A DNA stretch of 5,841 nucleotides from RUG14300 sp964619685 (GTDB lineage: Bacteria > Bacillota > Clostridia > Christensenellales > CAG-1252). The position numbers were made by a program, and so were the translations under genes. Location of the stretch: contig CAZUET010000110.1 in NCBI GenBank assembly GCA_964619685.1, forward strand, positions 1-5,841, written 5' to 3'. Below the pieces are notes generated by a model. The model was not told the DNA's origin and ran no database searches. It saw only the letters and a program-made list of their open reading frames with translations. Positions 1 through 5,674 of this stretch are shown in pieces. Numbering within the stretch: position 1 is the first letter of the stretch; every line of letters begins with the position of its first letter.

Positions 1-13
1 ATGTTAATCTCCT
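1..13 (-). promoter_or_regulatory. Shine-Dalgarno sequence of the next gene, which begins at the window edge
   Basis: Read on the minus strand, the stop codon of the nif3-family gene (16-14) is followed directly by AGGAG (13-9), then six bases, then the bases AT at positions 2-1 at the edge of the window. This is what a ribosome binding site and the first two bases of an ATG start look like. The gene itself lies outside the window, so its product cannot be read. It would be the next cistron of the same operon. Confidence 0.6.
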
Positions 14-766
14 TTATTTTCCGGAATTAAAAGGCGTCGTTTGACTTGATTCCAGAATTTCTACCTTATCTTTTAAAATATTCTTTACAATATTTATAAA
101 TACTTTTTCACTGGTAAAATGACCAACAGTAATCAGTTTACCGCCTCTATCCTCTATCATTCTTGCAGAATGATGCTTGATTTCGGATGTTATCAATACT
201 ATATCATTATTTATGCAATAATCTATCAAGCCATAGTCTCCACCGGCACCGCCAACGACAGCTACAGTACGAACCATGCCCGAACCGATAGTTGAAACAC
301 GATCATCATTAAGTCTATCGGAAACAAATTTTGCATAGTCCGACAATGCTGTTTCTTGCACATCGAACACTCTCGGGAAAGCGTCAATATCCATTTTACG
401 AATATTTTTACCACCTAAATAGTTGGCTAACGAATCATTGATACCGCCGTCTGCAAGATCCATATTTGTATGGCAACTCAATAACGCAATAGATGCTTTA
501 ATCGCCTCGATAACGACCTTACCTACATAATTAGATTCAAGAATACTCTTCATTGGCGAAAAGATGATAGGATGATGAGAAAGAATCACATTACAACCGT
601 TTTTCTTGGCTTCTTCTATTGATTCAAGCGAAACATCTACCGCCAATAAGATTTTGGTTACCTCGGCGTCGGGGTTACCTACATTCAAGCCACTATTATC
701 GTAATGCTCCTGTGTTTCATATGGAGCATAGCTATTTAATAATGCATATATTTCTTTTACTAACAT
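14..766 (-). CDS. Nif3/YbgI-family dinuclear metal centre protein (short form)
   Basis: This is a 250-residue Nif3-like protein, a family that forms toroidal hexamers carrying two metal ions per subunit; the biochemical role is not settled (some annotations call it GTP cyclohydrolase 1 type 2-like). The N-terminus fits the family opening, with a DNSGLNVG segment at residues 23-30. Likely metal ligands are His64-His65 in SHHPIIFSP, His99 and Asp103 in CHTNMDLADGG, and His216 and Glu220 in VGHFTSE. SEIKHHSA (194-201) is another conserved block. Its length matches E. coli YbgI (about 247) and not Bacillus YqfO (about 370), so the PII-like insert is absent. The ATG at 766 is 8 bases after the rpoD stop and has no recognisable Shine-Dalgarno sequence, so translation probably depends on ribosomes finishing rpoD. 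Family assignment is firm; cellular function is unknown. Confidence 0.93.
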   Translation of the reverse strand: MLVKEIYALLNSYAPYETQEHYDNSGLNVGNPDAEVTKILLAVDVSLESIEEAKKNGCNVILSHHPIIFSPMKSILESNYVGKVVIEAIKASIALLSCHTNMDLADGGINDSLANYLGGKNIRKMDIDAFPRVFDVQETALSDYAKFVSDRLNDDRVSTIGSGMVRTVAVVGGAGGDYGLIDYCINNDIVLITSEIKHHSARMIEDRGGKLITVGHFTSEKVFINIVKNILKDKVEILESSQTTPFNSGK

Positions 767-768
767 AA

Positions 769-780
769 TTCTAATTAGAA
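769..780. repeat. 12-base perfect palindrome across the rpoD stop codon
   Basis: TTCTAATTAGAA is a perfect palindrome. It includes the last rpoD sense codon and stop codon and most of the 8-base spacer before the nif3-family start. There is no loop long enough for a stable RNA hairpin, and the sequence is AT-rich, so it may be chance. It occupies the place where a Shine-Dalgarno sequence would be expected. Confidence 0.4.
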
Positions 781-1857
781 CTTATCTACAAAGCCCTTCA
801 GTTTTTCTCTACGCTTGGGGTGTCTTAGCTTTCTTAAAGCCTTAGCTTCAATTTGACGAATACGTTCTCTTGTAACGCCAAACTCTTGTCCTACCTCTTC
901 CAATGTTCTTGTCTTATTATCGTCTAAGCCGTAGCGCATACGAATAACCTTCTCCTCTCTTGGGGTAAGTGTAGACAATACTTGGAATAATTGCTCCCTT
1001 ATCATGGTTTGCTCAACCTTTTCGGCAGGCTGTGGATATGTGGAATCCTCGATAAAATCGCCAAGATGACTATCCTCCTCTTCACCGATAGGTGTTTCAA
1101 GTGATACGGGATCTTGAGCTGTTCTTTGTATCTCCATAAGTTTTTCAACGCTGATTCCAAGCTCGTTGGCAATCTCTTCAATAGTAGGATCTCTACCTAA
1201 TTGCTGTGTCAAAATTCTTGTAGTTTTAGCAGTTTTATTAATTGTTTCAACCATATGGACGGGAAGTCTAATGGTACGAGCTTGATCTGCTATAGCACGA
1301 GTAATAGCTTGACGAATCCACCAGGTTGCGTATGTTGAAAACTTAAAACCCTTGGTATAATCGAATTTTTCAACAGCCTTTAATAAGCCTTGGTTACCCT
1401 CTTGAATAAGATCAAGGAATGACATACCTCTACCAACATATTTCTTAGCAATAGAAACGACCAAACGCAAGTTAGCTTCGCTAAGCTTCTTTTTGGCTCT
1501 CTCTCTTTCCTTAGGATCGTTAGTTTCAGTCATCGTCTTAGCAATTTCACGCTCTTCTTCTATAGATAAAAGTGAGTAATTACCAATATCTCTCAAATAG
1601 AGCTTAACTGCATCGTCAACGCTTATATCACTCATAATCTTATCCATCGAGTTTTTCTTCTCGACAGGAGTTTTGATTACTTTTACACCATGCTCATCCA
1701 ATCTCTGGAATATTACTTCGGCATCCTGTGCATTTAATTCTAATGTCGATAATTTAGCTACGACTTCGTCTTCATGCACGCCACCCTTTTGCATAGCAAC
1801 ATTTAAAATCTTTTCAAATTGCTCATTTATCAAAGCTTGTTTTTCTTGTTCGGTCAT
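775..1857 (-). CDS. rpoD: Primary (housekeeping) RNA polymerase sigma factor RpoD/SigA
   Basis: This is the principal sigma-70 factor, which directs RNA polymerase to -35/-10 promoters. All regions are present (numbering from the chosen start): region 1.1-like helices at about 5-60, region 1.2 with AVKLYLRDIG near 83-92, and region 2 with ANLRLVVSIAKKYVGRGMSF at 128-147. DLIQEGNQGLLKAVEKFD follows (149-166), then the promoter-melting segment FSTYATWWIRQAI (173-185). QARTIRLPVHMVE (192-204) is in region 2.4/3.0, and the 3.2 finger VSLETPIGEEED is near 251-262. Region 4 has the helix-turn-helix TLEEVGQEFGVTRERIRQIE (318-337). The protein is 360 residues, normal for Gram-positive SigA. I chose ATG 1857 over the in-frame ATG at 1869 because GGAGG (1867-1863) lies five bases before it, while the upstream ATG has only AAAAGG two bases away. 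The gene begins within 12 bases of the dnaG stop, so the two are co-transcribed and probably translationally coupled. Confidence 0.97.
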   Translation of the reverse strand: MTEQEKQALINEQFEKILNVAMQKGGVHEDEVVAKLSTLELNAQDAEVIFQRLDEHGVKVIKTPVEKKNSMDKIMSDISVDDAVKLYLRDIGNYSLLSIEEEREIAKTMTETNDPKERERAKKKLSEANLRLVVSIAKKYVGRGMSFLDLIQEGNQGLLKAVEKFDYTKGFKFSTYATWWIRQAITRAIADQARTIRLPVHMVETINKTAKTTRILTQQLGRDPTIEEIANELGISVEKLMEIQRTAQDPVSLETPIGEEEDSHLGDFIEDSTYPQPAEKVEQTMIREQLFQVLSTLTPREEKVIRMRYGLDDNKTRTLEEVGQEFGVTRERIRQIEAKALRKLRHPKRREKLKGFVDKF

Positions 1858-1862
1858 GTGTT

Positions 1863-1867
1863 CCTCC
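1863..1867 (-). promoter_or_regulatory. Shine-Dalgarno sequence deciding the rpoD start
   Basis: The minus strand reads TAATGGAGGAACACATG here. The dnaG stop TAA (1871-1869) shares one base with an ATG (1869-1867) whose following bases form GGAGG. GGAGG sits five bases before a second in-frame ATG at 1857-1855. The second ATG is therefore the better start; the upstream ATG would add only MEEH. Confidence 0.8.
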
Positions 1868-1868
1868 A

Positions 1869-3653
1869 TTACCTTTTCTTTAATTCATTTTGTTTAGATA
1901 AAACGCTTCGTAATTCGCTTCTATATTTTTCTTTCGTTTTATCATCATATGGACCATTTGATAGTTCCTTAAGTTCATTTACACGCTCAGTGTAGTAATT
2001 AAGCAATAAATTCCTAATACAATCATTATAATAGGCTTTATAATCGGAAATATCAACATTGACACTCAATATTTTAGATATTTCAGCACTATCGACACCC
2101 TCAATATTGTAGACAGTGGACGCAATCGGACGTCTTCCTTGTGAAAGGCATTCAACTATGTAGTTATAAAAGACCTTTTGCGTAGGCGATTTAAATAGAT
2201 TTATATCTAATCTATCATCCAACAATTCTTCTTTAACTACTAATGCGTTTAGAATAAAGCGTCCCGACTTAATAAGCTGATCATCCTCATTTTTACCCTT
2301 TTTATCGGTTTTTTCGTTAGATATTACTTCTTGCTTATCATTAGGCGTATTATTACCGACTATTTCGATAAGATTGGTTCTAAGTTTTGAGGTAGGTATT
2401 GAGGCTTTCATAGAAATAACTCCCAAATATACCTCACGTTCCATTGTCGACAAGTCGCTTATGACTTGAAGTGCATTCTTCGCATAATTTATCTTGCCTT
2501 GCGGAGTGGATAGATCTAACCCGTCCTCAGCCCTAAATAACAAATAATCATATAGGTCCATTGCCTTATCCTTAAGCTCAACAAATGGCTCAGGACCGTT
2601 TACAACCAATTCGTCGGGATCTAAGCCATCAGGCATAGTCATTATTTTAACATTAAGATCGTGAGCTTTTAGCACCTTAAGTCCACGCAATGTACTTGTT
2701 TGACCTGCATAGTCACCGTCATAGCATATGTATACGGTATCGACCATATTTTTCAAAAGCTTAGCTTGGTTATCGGTAAGTGATGTACCCATACTTGCAA
2801 CCACATTTCGAATACCGGCTTGATGAAGTCCTATTACATCCATGTAACCCTCAACGATGATAATATCGTTAAACGGATTACCTATCCTTGCTTTTCTAAC
2901 AAAATTAAGTCCATATAAGACCTTGTTTTTTATAAAAAGCTTAGTTTCACGAGTGTTTTTGTATTTAGCAACTGCTTTTCCCTCGGGTGGTTTTTTAAGT
3001 ATTCTTCCTCCAAATGCAATTACTTTACCATACGGATCGAATATAGGCACGACCATTCTTTCGGCAAGAAAATCATAAAATCTACCGTCTCGCTCAGCTA
3101 ATAAGCCAAGATCCAATAGCTCCTTACGAGAATAACCCTTTTTTACCAAGTGATTGACGAGACCATTATAATCGGGACTATAACCTAATCCAAACTGTGA
3201 AATAGTTTTATCACTCAAATTACGGGAATGCAGATACTCCATTACATTTGGATTTTTTTGAAGATTATCACGGTAAAACTTAGCCGTTTCTACCATTATA
3301 TTATAATCTCTATCACTTGCTTTATCATGCTTTTCAAAAGCAAAACTCTCCGGAAGCTTCATACCAACCTTACCGGCAAGTCGCTTGACTGCCTCTTGAA
3401 AGTCAATATTATTTATCTTCATCTCGAAGCTAATGACATCACCGCCCTCGTGACAAGCACCAAAGCAATACCAACTGCCCCTAATCTCGTCCACCGCAAA
3501 AGACGGCGTCCTCTCGGCATGAAAAGGACAGCAAGCCCAATATTTTTGACCTTTTTTCTCAAGAGATACATAAGAGCCTACCACGGAGCAAATATCTGCT
3601 CGTGATTTCAAATCGTCTATCCAATTTAAATTAAGCTCTTTTTTTTCTGTCAT
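1869..3653 (-). CDS. dnaG: DNA primase DnaG with a variant zinc motif
   Basis: This primase synthesises RNA primers at the replication fork and interacts with the replicative helicase. The 594-residue length is typical. Domains in order: an N-terminal CHC2 zinc domain (about 15-100) with CPFHAERTPSF (42-52); the RNA polymerase core with ERMVVPIFD (198-206) and AFGGRIL (213-219); and the Toprim catalytic segment with IVEGYMDVI (266-274, Glu268), YDGDYAG (311-317, Asp312 and Asp314) and DPDE (345-348). A charged linker (about 434-458) leads to a helical C-terminal helicase-binding domain (about 460-594). The zinc ligands read C42-x2-H45-x17-C63-x3-C67, one residue longer in the last interval than the usual CX2C. 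ATG 3653 is preceded in frame by a stop (TAA), and the next Met is far inside the conserved domain, so this start is well constrained. No Shine-Dalgarno sequence precedes it. It lies 39 bases after the sigma-like gene and overlaps the rpoD start region. Confidence 0.97.
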   Translation of the reverse strand: MTEKKELNLNWIDDLKSRADICSVVGSYVSLEKKGQKYWACCPFHAERTPSFAVDEIRGSWYCFGACHEGGDVISFEMKINNIDFQEAVKRLAGKVGMKLPESFAFEKHDKASDRDYNIMVETAKFYRDNLQKNPNVMEYLHSRNLSDKTISQFGLGYSPDYNGLVNHLVKKGYSRKELLDLGLLAERDGRFYDFLAERMVVPIFDPYGKVIAFGGRILKKPPEGKAVAKYKNTRETKLFIKNKVLYGLNFVRKARIGNPFNDIIIVEGYMDVIGLHQAGIRNVVASMGTSLTDNQAKLLKNMVDTVYICYDGDYAGQTSTLRGLKVLKAHDLNVKIMTMPDGLDPDELVVNGPEPFVELKDKAMDLYDYLLFRAEDGLDLSTPQGKINYAKNALQVISDLSTMEREVYLGVISMKASIPTSKLRTNLIEIVGNNTPNDKQEVISNEKTDKKGKNEDDQLIKSGRFILNALVVKEELLDDRLDINLFKSPTQKVFYNYIVECLSQGRRPIASTVYNIEGVDSAEISKILSVNVDISDYKAYYNDCIRNLLLNYYTERVNELKELSNGPYDDKTKEKYRSELRSVLSKQNELKKR

Positions 3654-3667
3654 ACAAAATATTTATT

Positions 3668-3688
3668 GGATTTTTTTAAAAAAAATCC
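3668..3688. repeat. AT-rich perfect inverted repeat between the sigma-like gene and dnaG
   Basis: On the minus strand, GGA plus a run of T is followed by a run of A plus TCC, giving 10-base perfect arms around a single central base. In RNA a stem of about 8 to 9 pairs is possible. On the minus strand it is not followed by a U tract but by AATAAATATT, so it is not a standard intrinsic terminator for the operon. An overlapping alternative, AAAAAA(GGA)TTTTTT, shares one arm, so two structures exclude each other. It fills about half of the 39-base spacer and leaves no ribosome binding site for dnaG. Confidence 0.55.
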
Positions 3689-3692
3689 TTTT

Positions 3693-4550
3693 TTACCTAA
3701 AATAGTCGAGTATATATTCCCAAAGATCGGGATATTTATTCTTTATGTATTCGGGTATCTTAGACCTTCCTTTTTGAAAGGCTCTAATGAAATTTTGTCG
3801 ACTTTTACCCAAAAATCTTGCCGCATCCGAGCTTGTTTTAAATTTACCCGAAATCATACACGAGACTGCCTGATACTCCAATTGACTTAGTTTCTTTTTC
3901 TCATGCATCTCATTAACAATCCTTATAATTGACTTAATAAAATCGTCACCGTGAACATCATTGACAAAATTATTATCATCGGCAACCAATTCAGACATTG
4001 TTGTACCGTCTTCATCAATAGGCATATCTAAACTGACAGAGCCTTGATGTACAAGTAAAAGATTTCTTAACTGATACATTTTTTGATCAATTTCGTTAGG
4101 CTTTACATTGGGCATCTTTTCTTTAATTAGAGCTTCAAGAAGCTCATCATCTGTAAAATCGGGATTATCTCTTCTTTTAACATCGATAGCCTTTTTTAAC
4201 TCTATAAATGCTTTACGATTATACGCCATAGACGTTTTAGTAGAATCGATACACTTACGCCCCTCTTCTATCAACGCTTTTCTTGCATAAGTAAGAATAT
4301 AGACACCCCTTGACGGATCAAAACGACTGTTCGAATTCATCAAATTCGAGATTTGCAAAGACATAGCTTGTAGAATATCTTCTTTTACTGTGGTAGGGTA
4401 TCCTTTAAAATTTGCATTAACGAGTTTCGCAACATCAATGCGAATAACATCCCAAGCCTGGCTTTTATATTTAATAGCATTGGTTGAACGATACTTCTCT
4501 ATTAAAGTATTTGAGAGCTTAACTTTTTCTTCAATAGTTAGACTTTCCAT
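3693..4550 (-). CDS. Divergent sigma-70-like protein
   Basis: This 285-residue protein resembles sigma-70 factors but belongs to no subgroup I can name. A degenerate region 2 spans about 33-103, with the core-binding-like helix EDILQAMSLQISNLM (57-71), then RFDPSRG (76-82; RpoD has FDYTKG) and YILTYARKALIEEGRKCI (84-101), which replaces FSTYATWWIRQAI. A region 3-like helical segment follows (about 108-145, with NPDFTDDELLEAL). SVSLDMPIDEDGTTMSELVADD (171-192) parallels the RpoD 3.2 finger VSLETPIGEEED...GDFIED. Region 4-like LSQLEYQAVSCMISGKFKTS (221-240) and a helix-turn-helix SDAARFLGKSRQNFIRAFQKG (241-261) end the protein. ATG 4550 is chosen because AAAGGAGG (4566-4559) lies eight bases upstream; a frame extension to a TTG at 4673 has no binding site. 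The gene sits 39 bases before dnaG in the same orientation, a position often occupied by rpsU or nothing. It could be an alternative sigma factor or a sigma-derived transcription regulator. No anti-sigma gene is visible beside it. Confidence 0.8.
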   Translation of the reverse strand: MESLTIEEKVKLSNTLIEKYRSTNAIKYKSQAWDVIRIDVAKLVNANFKGYPTTVKEDILQAMSLQISNLMNSNSRFDPSRGVYILTYARKALIEEGRKCIDSTKTSMAYNRKAFIELKKAIDVKRRDNPDFTDDELLEALIKEKMPNVKPNEIDQKMYQLRNLLLVHQGSVSLDMPIDEDGTTMSELVADDNNFVNDVHGDDFIKSIIRIVNEMHEKKKLSQLEYQAVSCMISGKFKTSSDAARFLGKSRQNFIRAFQKGRSKIPEYIKNKYPDLWEYILDYFR

Positions 4551-4558
4551 GGTGGATA

Positions 4559-4566
4559 CCTCCTTT
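4559..4566 (-). promoter_or_regulatory. Strong Shine-Dalgarno sequence of the sigma-like gene
   Basis: AAAGGAGG lies eight bases before the ATG at 4550 and is one of the best matches to the 16S anti-Shine-Dalgarno sequence in the window. It decides the start and removes 41 residues from the longest possible frame. The contrast with dnaG and the nif3-family gene, which have none, suggests that the sigma-like gene is translated independently and efficiently. Confidence 0.85.
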
Positions 4567-4595
4567 AGTATTTTTAGGGCAAGCCCCTTTAGTAT
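4562..4595 (-). repeat. 10-base direct repeat ATACTAAAGG, second copy in the ribosome binding site
   Basis: ATACTAAAGG occurs at 4595-4586 and again at 4571-4562 (read on the minus strand), 24 bases apart. The second copy contains the ribosome binding site of the sigma-like gene; the first continues as AAAGGGG and resembles a second, unused binding site. Between them AGGG and CCCT can pair as a small stem around GCTTG. It could be a short duplication or a recognition element for translational control. Confidence 0.4.
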
Positions 4596-4634
4596 AAAAA
4601 GATCAAATATAAATCTTTCTCGTAAGGTGCTGAT

Positions 4635-4652
4635 CTGACTAATATTAATCAG
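4635..4652. promoter_or_regulatory. 18-base near-palindrome, possible operator
   Basis: CTGATTAATATTAGTCAG is an inverted repeat with one mismatched pair (T opposite G) and no spacer, the size and symmetry of a dimeric repressor site. Its outer part also belongs to a second inverted repeat, GCTGAT (4653-4648) with ATCAGC (4634-4629). A TTGACG element resembling a -35 box (4660-4655) lies immediately upstream on the minus strand, although no good -10 box follows at the right distance. It is located about 85 to 100 bases before the sigma-like start codon. Confidence 0.35.
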
Positions 4653-4750
4653 CTCGTCAAAAAAGACACGCAATTAAAATTATAGAAAAAGAATAAAAAA
4701 ATCCTTGATAATTGAAAAAATCTTAATGAAATCTTAATTTTATAACCTAT

Positions 4751-5662
4751 TTAGTTGTGTTTATTGTAGCAAATATCTAACACTCTTTGGAAGTGCGGTG
4801 GAATCGGTGCTTCAAAAGACATTCTTTCACCCGTTATAGGATGATCGAAACTAAGCTTATATGCATGAAGAAGCTGTCCGTTCACATTAAAAGAATTGGA
4901 TCCGCCATAAGAAAAATCACCCACTATAGGATGCTTGATATACTTACAATGTACTCTAATTTGATGGGTGCGACCTGTTTTAAGTGTAAATTCTACAAGA
5001 GTAAAGAATATAAATCGATCTAAAACTCTATATAAGGTCTTAGCATACCTACCACGCTCTACAACAGCCATCAACTTACGGTCCTTAGGACTTCTTCCAA
5101 TAGGTGCTTCGATAACGCCGTCATCTTCTTTGATATTATCGTCAACCAATGCAATATATTGTCTAACGGCAGTCTTTTCTGCTATCTGCTTTTGGAGCGA
5201 ATGATGTGCTTCATCAGTCTTTGCGATAACGAGTAATCCTGATGTGTCCTTATCAAGCCTATGCACGATACCCGGACGGATAACACCGTTAATGGTGCTG
5301 AGCTGATTACAATGATACATCAATGCATTGACTAATGTACCATCGGGTGAACCGACTGCAGGATGAGTAACCATTCCTTGCGGTTTATTAACTACCACTA
5401 AATATTCGTCTTCATATACTATATCAATAGGAATATTTTGCGGTTTTGCTGATATTATTACGGGATCGGGTATTTCTACAGTTACAGAGTCGCCTACAAA
5501 CAAAGAAACTCCGCATTTTTTAATGGGAGCATCATTAACAAATACACCACCTTTTTCAACTATCTGCTTGACATATGAACGGGTGACATCTAAGCTTTCT
5601 GCAATAAATATATCGGCACGAGAGTATGCCTTTTCACATAATAATTCAACTATTTCGGACAA
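4751..5662 (-). CDS. RluD-family large-subunit pseudouridine synthase
   Basis: This enzyme of the RluA/RluD family isomerises uridine to pseudouridine in RNA, most likely 23S rRNA. The 303-residue protein opens with an S4 RNA-binding domain (about 12-65, SRADIFIAESLDVTRSYVKQ then KGGVFVNDAPIKK). The catalytic domain has NKPQGMVTHP (92-101), GIVHRLDKDTSGLLVIAK (131-148) with the catalytic Asp137 in HRLD, and KTGRTHQIRVH (228-238). Length and domain order are typical of the family. The start is TTG 5662: the only in-frame alternative upstream is blocked by TGA, the first internal Met is near residue 97, and AGGTGATC (5674-5667) is a long match to the anti-Shine-Dalgarno sequence. It follows the lspA-like gene by 10 bases, an arrangement common in Firmicutes. 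The target site (RluD proper, or a YlyB-like paralogue) cannot be decided from the sequence. Confidence 0.94.
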   Translation of the reverse strand: MSEIVELLCEKAYSRADIFIAESLDVTRSYVKQIVEKGGVFVNDAPIKKCGVSLFVGDSVTVEIPDPVIISAKPQNIPIDIVYEDEYLVVVNKPQGMVTHPAVGSPDGTLVNALMYHCNQLSTINGVIRPGIVHRLDKDTSGLLVIAKTDEAHHSLQKQIAEKTAVRQYIALVDDNIKEDDGVIEAPIGRSPKDRKLMAVVERGRYAKTLYRVLDRFIFFTLVEFTLKTGRTHQIRVHCKYIKHPIVGDFSYGGSNSFNVNGQLLHAYKLSFDHPITGERMSFEAPIPPHFQRVLDICYNKHN

Positions 5663-5666
5663 AATC

Positions 5667-5674
5667 GATCACCT
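5667..5674 (-). promoter_or_regulatory. Shine-Dalgarno sequence for rluD-type gene, overlapping the upstream stop codon
   Basis: AGGTGATC matches the distal part of the anti-Shine-Dalgarno complement (AGGAGGTGATC). Its first two bases belong to the TAG stop (5675-5673) of the upstream gene. It supports the TTG start at 5662 and suggests translational coupling between the two genes. Confidence 0.7.

Larger units (their letters stand above)
4551..4750 (-). promoter_or_regulatory. Intergenic control region upstream of the sigma-like gene
   Basis: This 200-base gap is the only sizeable non-coding stretch in the window and the most likely place for the promoter of the sigma-like/dnaG/rpoD/nif3 run. 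It contains TATAAT at 4684-4679, but the hexamer 17 bases upstream (CAAGGA) is not a -35 box. Two TTAAGA copies (4737-4732 and 4726-4721) are spaced one helical turn (11 bases) apart. AAAGAT and ATCTTT (within about 4617-4597) form a weak AT-only stem. No GC-rich stem with a T tract ends the rluD transcript, so read-through from lspA-rluD is possible. Confidence 0.4.

Noticed and set aside
3228..3605. Plus-strand open frame of 125 residues inside dnaG
   Set aside because: It lies wholly within the conserved minus-strand primase coding region and has no recognisable domain. The other plus-strand frames in the window were rejected likewise as shadows of the minus-strand genes or short frames in AT-rich sequence.
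3668..3696. Intrinsic terminator on the plus strand (inverted repeat followed by TTTTTT)
   Set aside because: The T tract follows the repeat only when read on the plus strand, and no plus-strand gene exists to be terminated. The stem is almost entirely A-T, so it would be weak.
3703..3712. Internal promoter for dnaG using TATACT near the end of the sigma-like gene
   Set aside because: No -35 box lies at an acceptable distance and the hexamer is part of the coding sequence.
4597..4617. Terminator formed by AAAGAT and ATCTTT with trailing T residues
   Set aside because: The stem is six pairs with only one G-C pair and a nine-base loop, too weak for a convincing intrinsic terminator.
4551..4673. 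N-terminal extension of the sigma-like gene to a TTG at 4673 (41 extra residues)
   Set aside because: No ribosome binding site precedes the TTG, the extension has no sigma-like sequence, and it would translate through the strong AAAGGAGG that sits correctly before ATG 4550.
4679..4707. Standard sigma-A promoter around TATAAT
   Set aside because: The hexamer 17 bases upstream is CAAGGA, and the 16- and 18-base spacings are no better. The region is so AT-rich that TATAAT alone is weak evidence.
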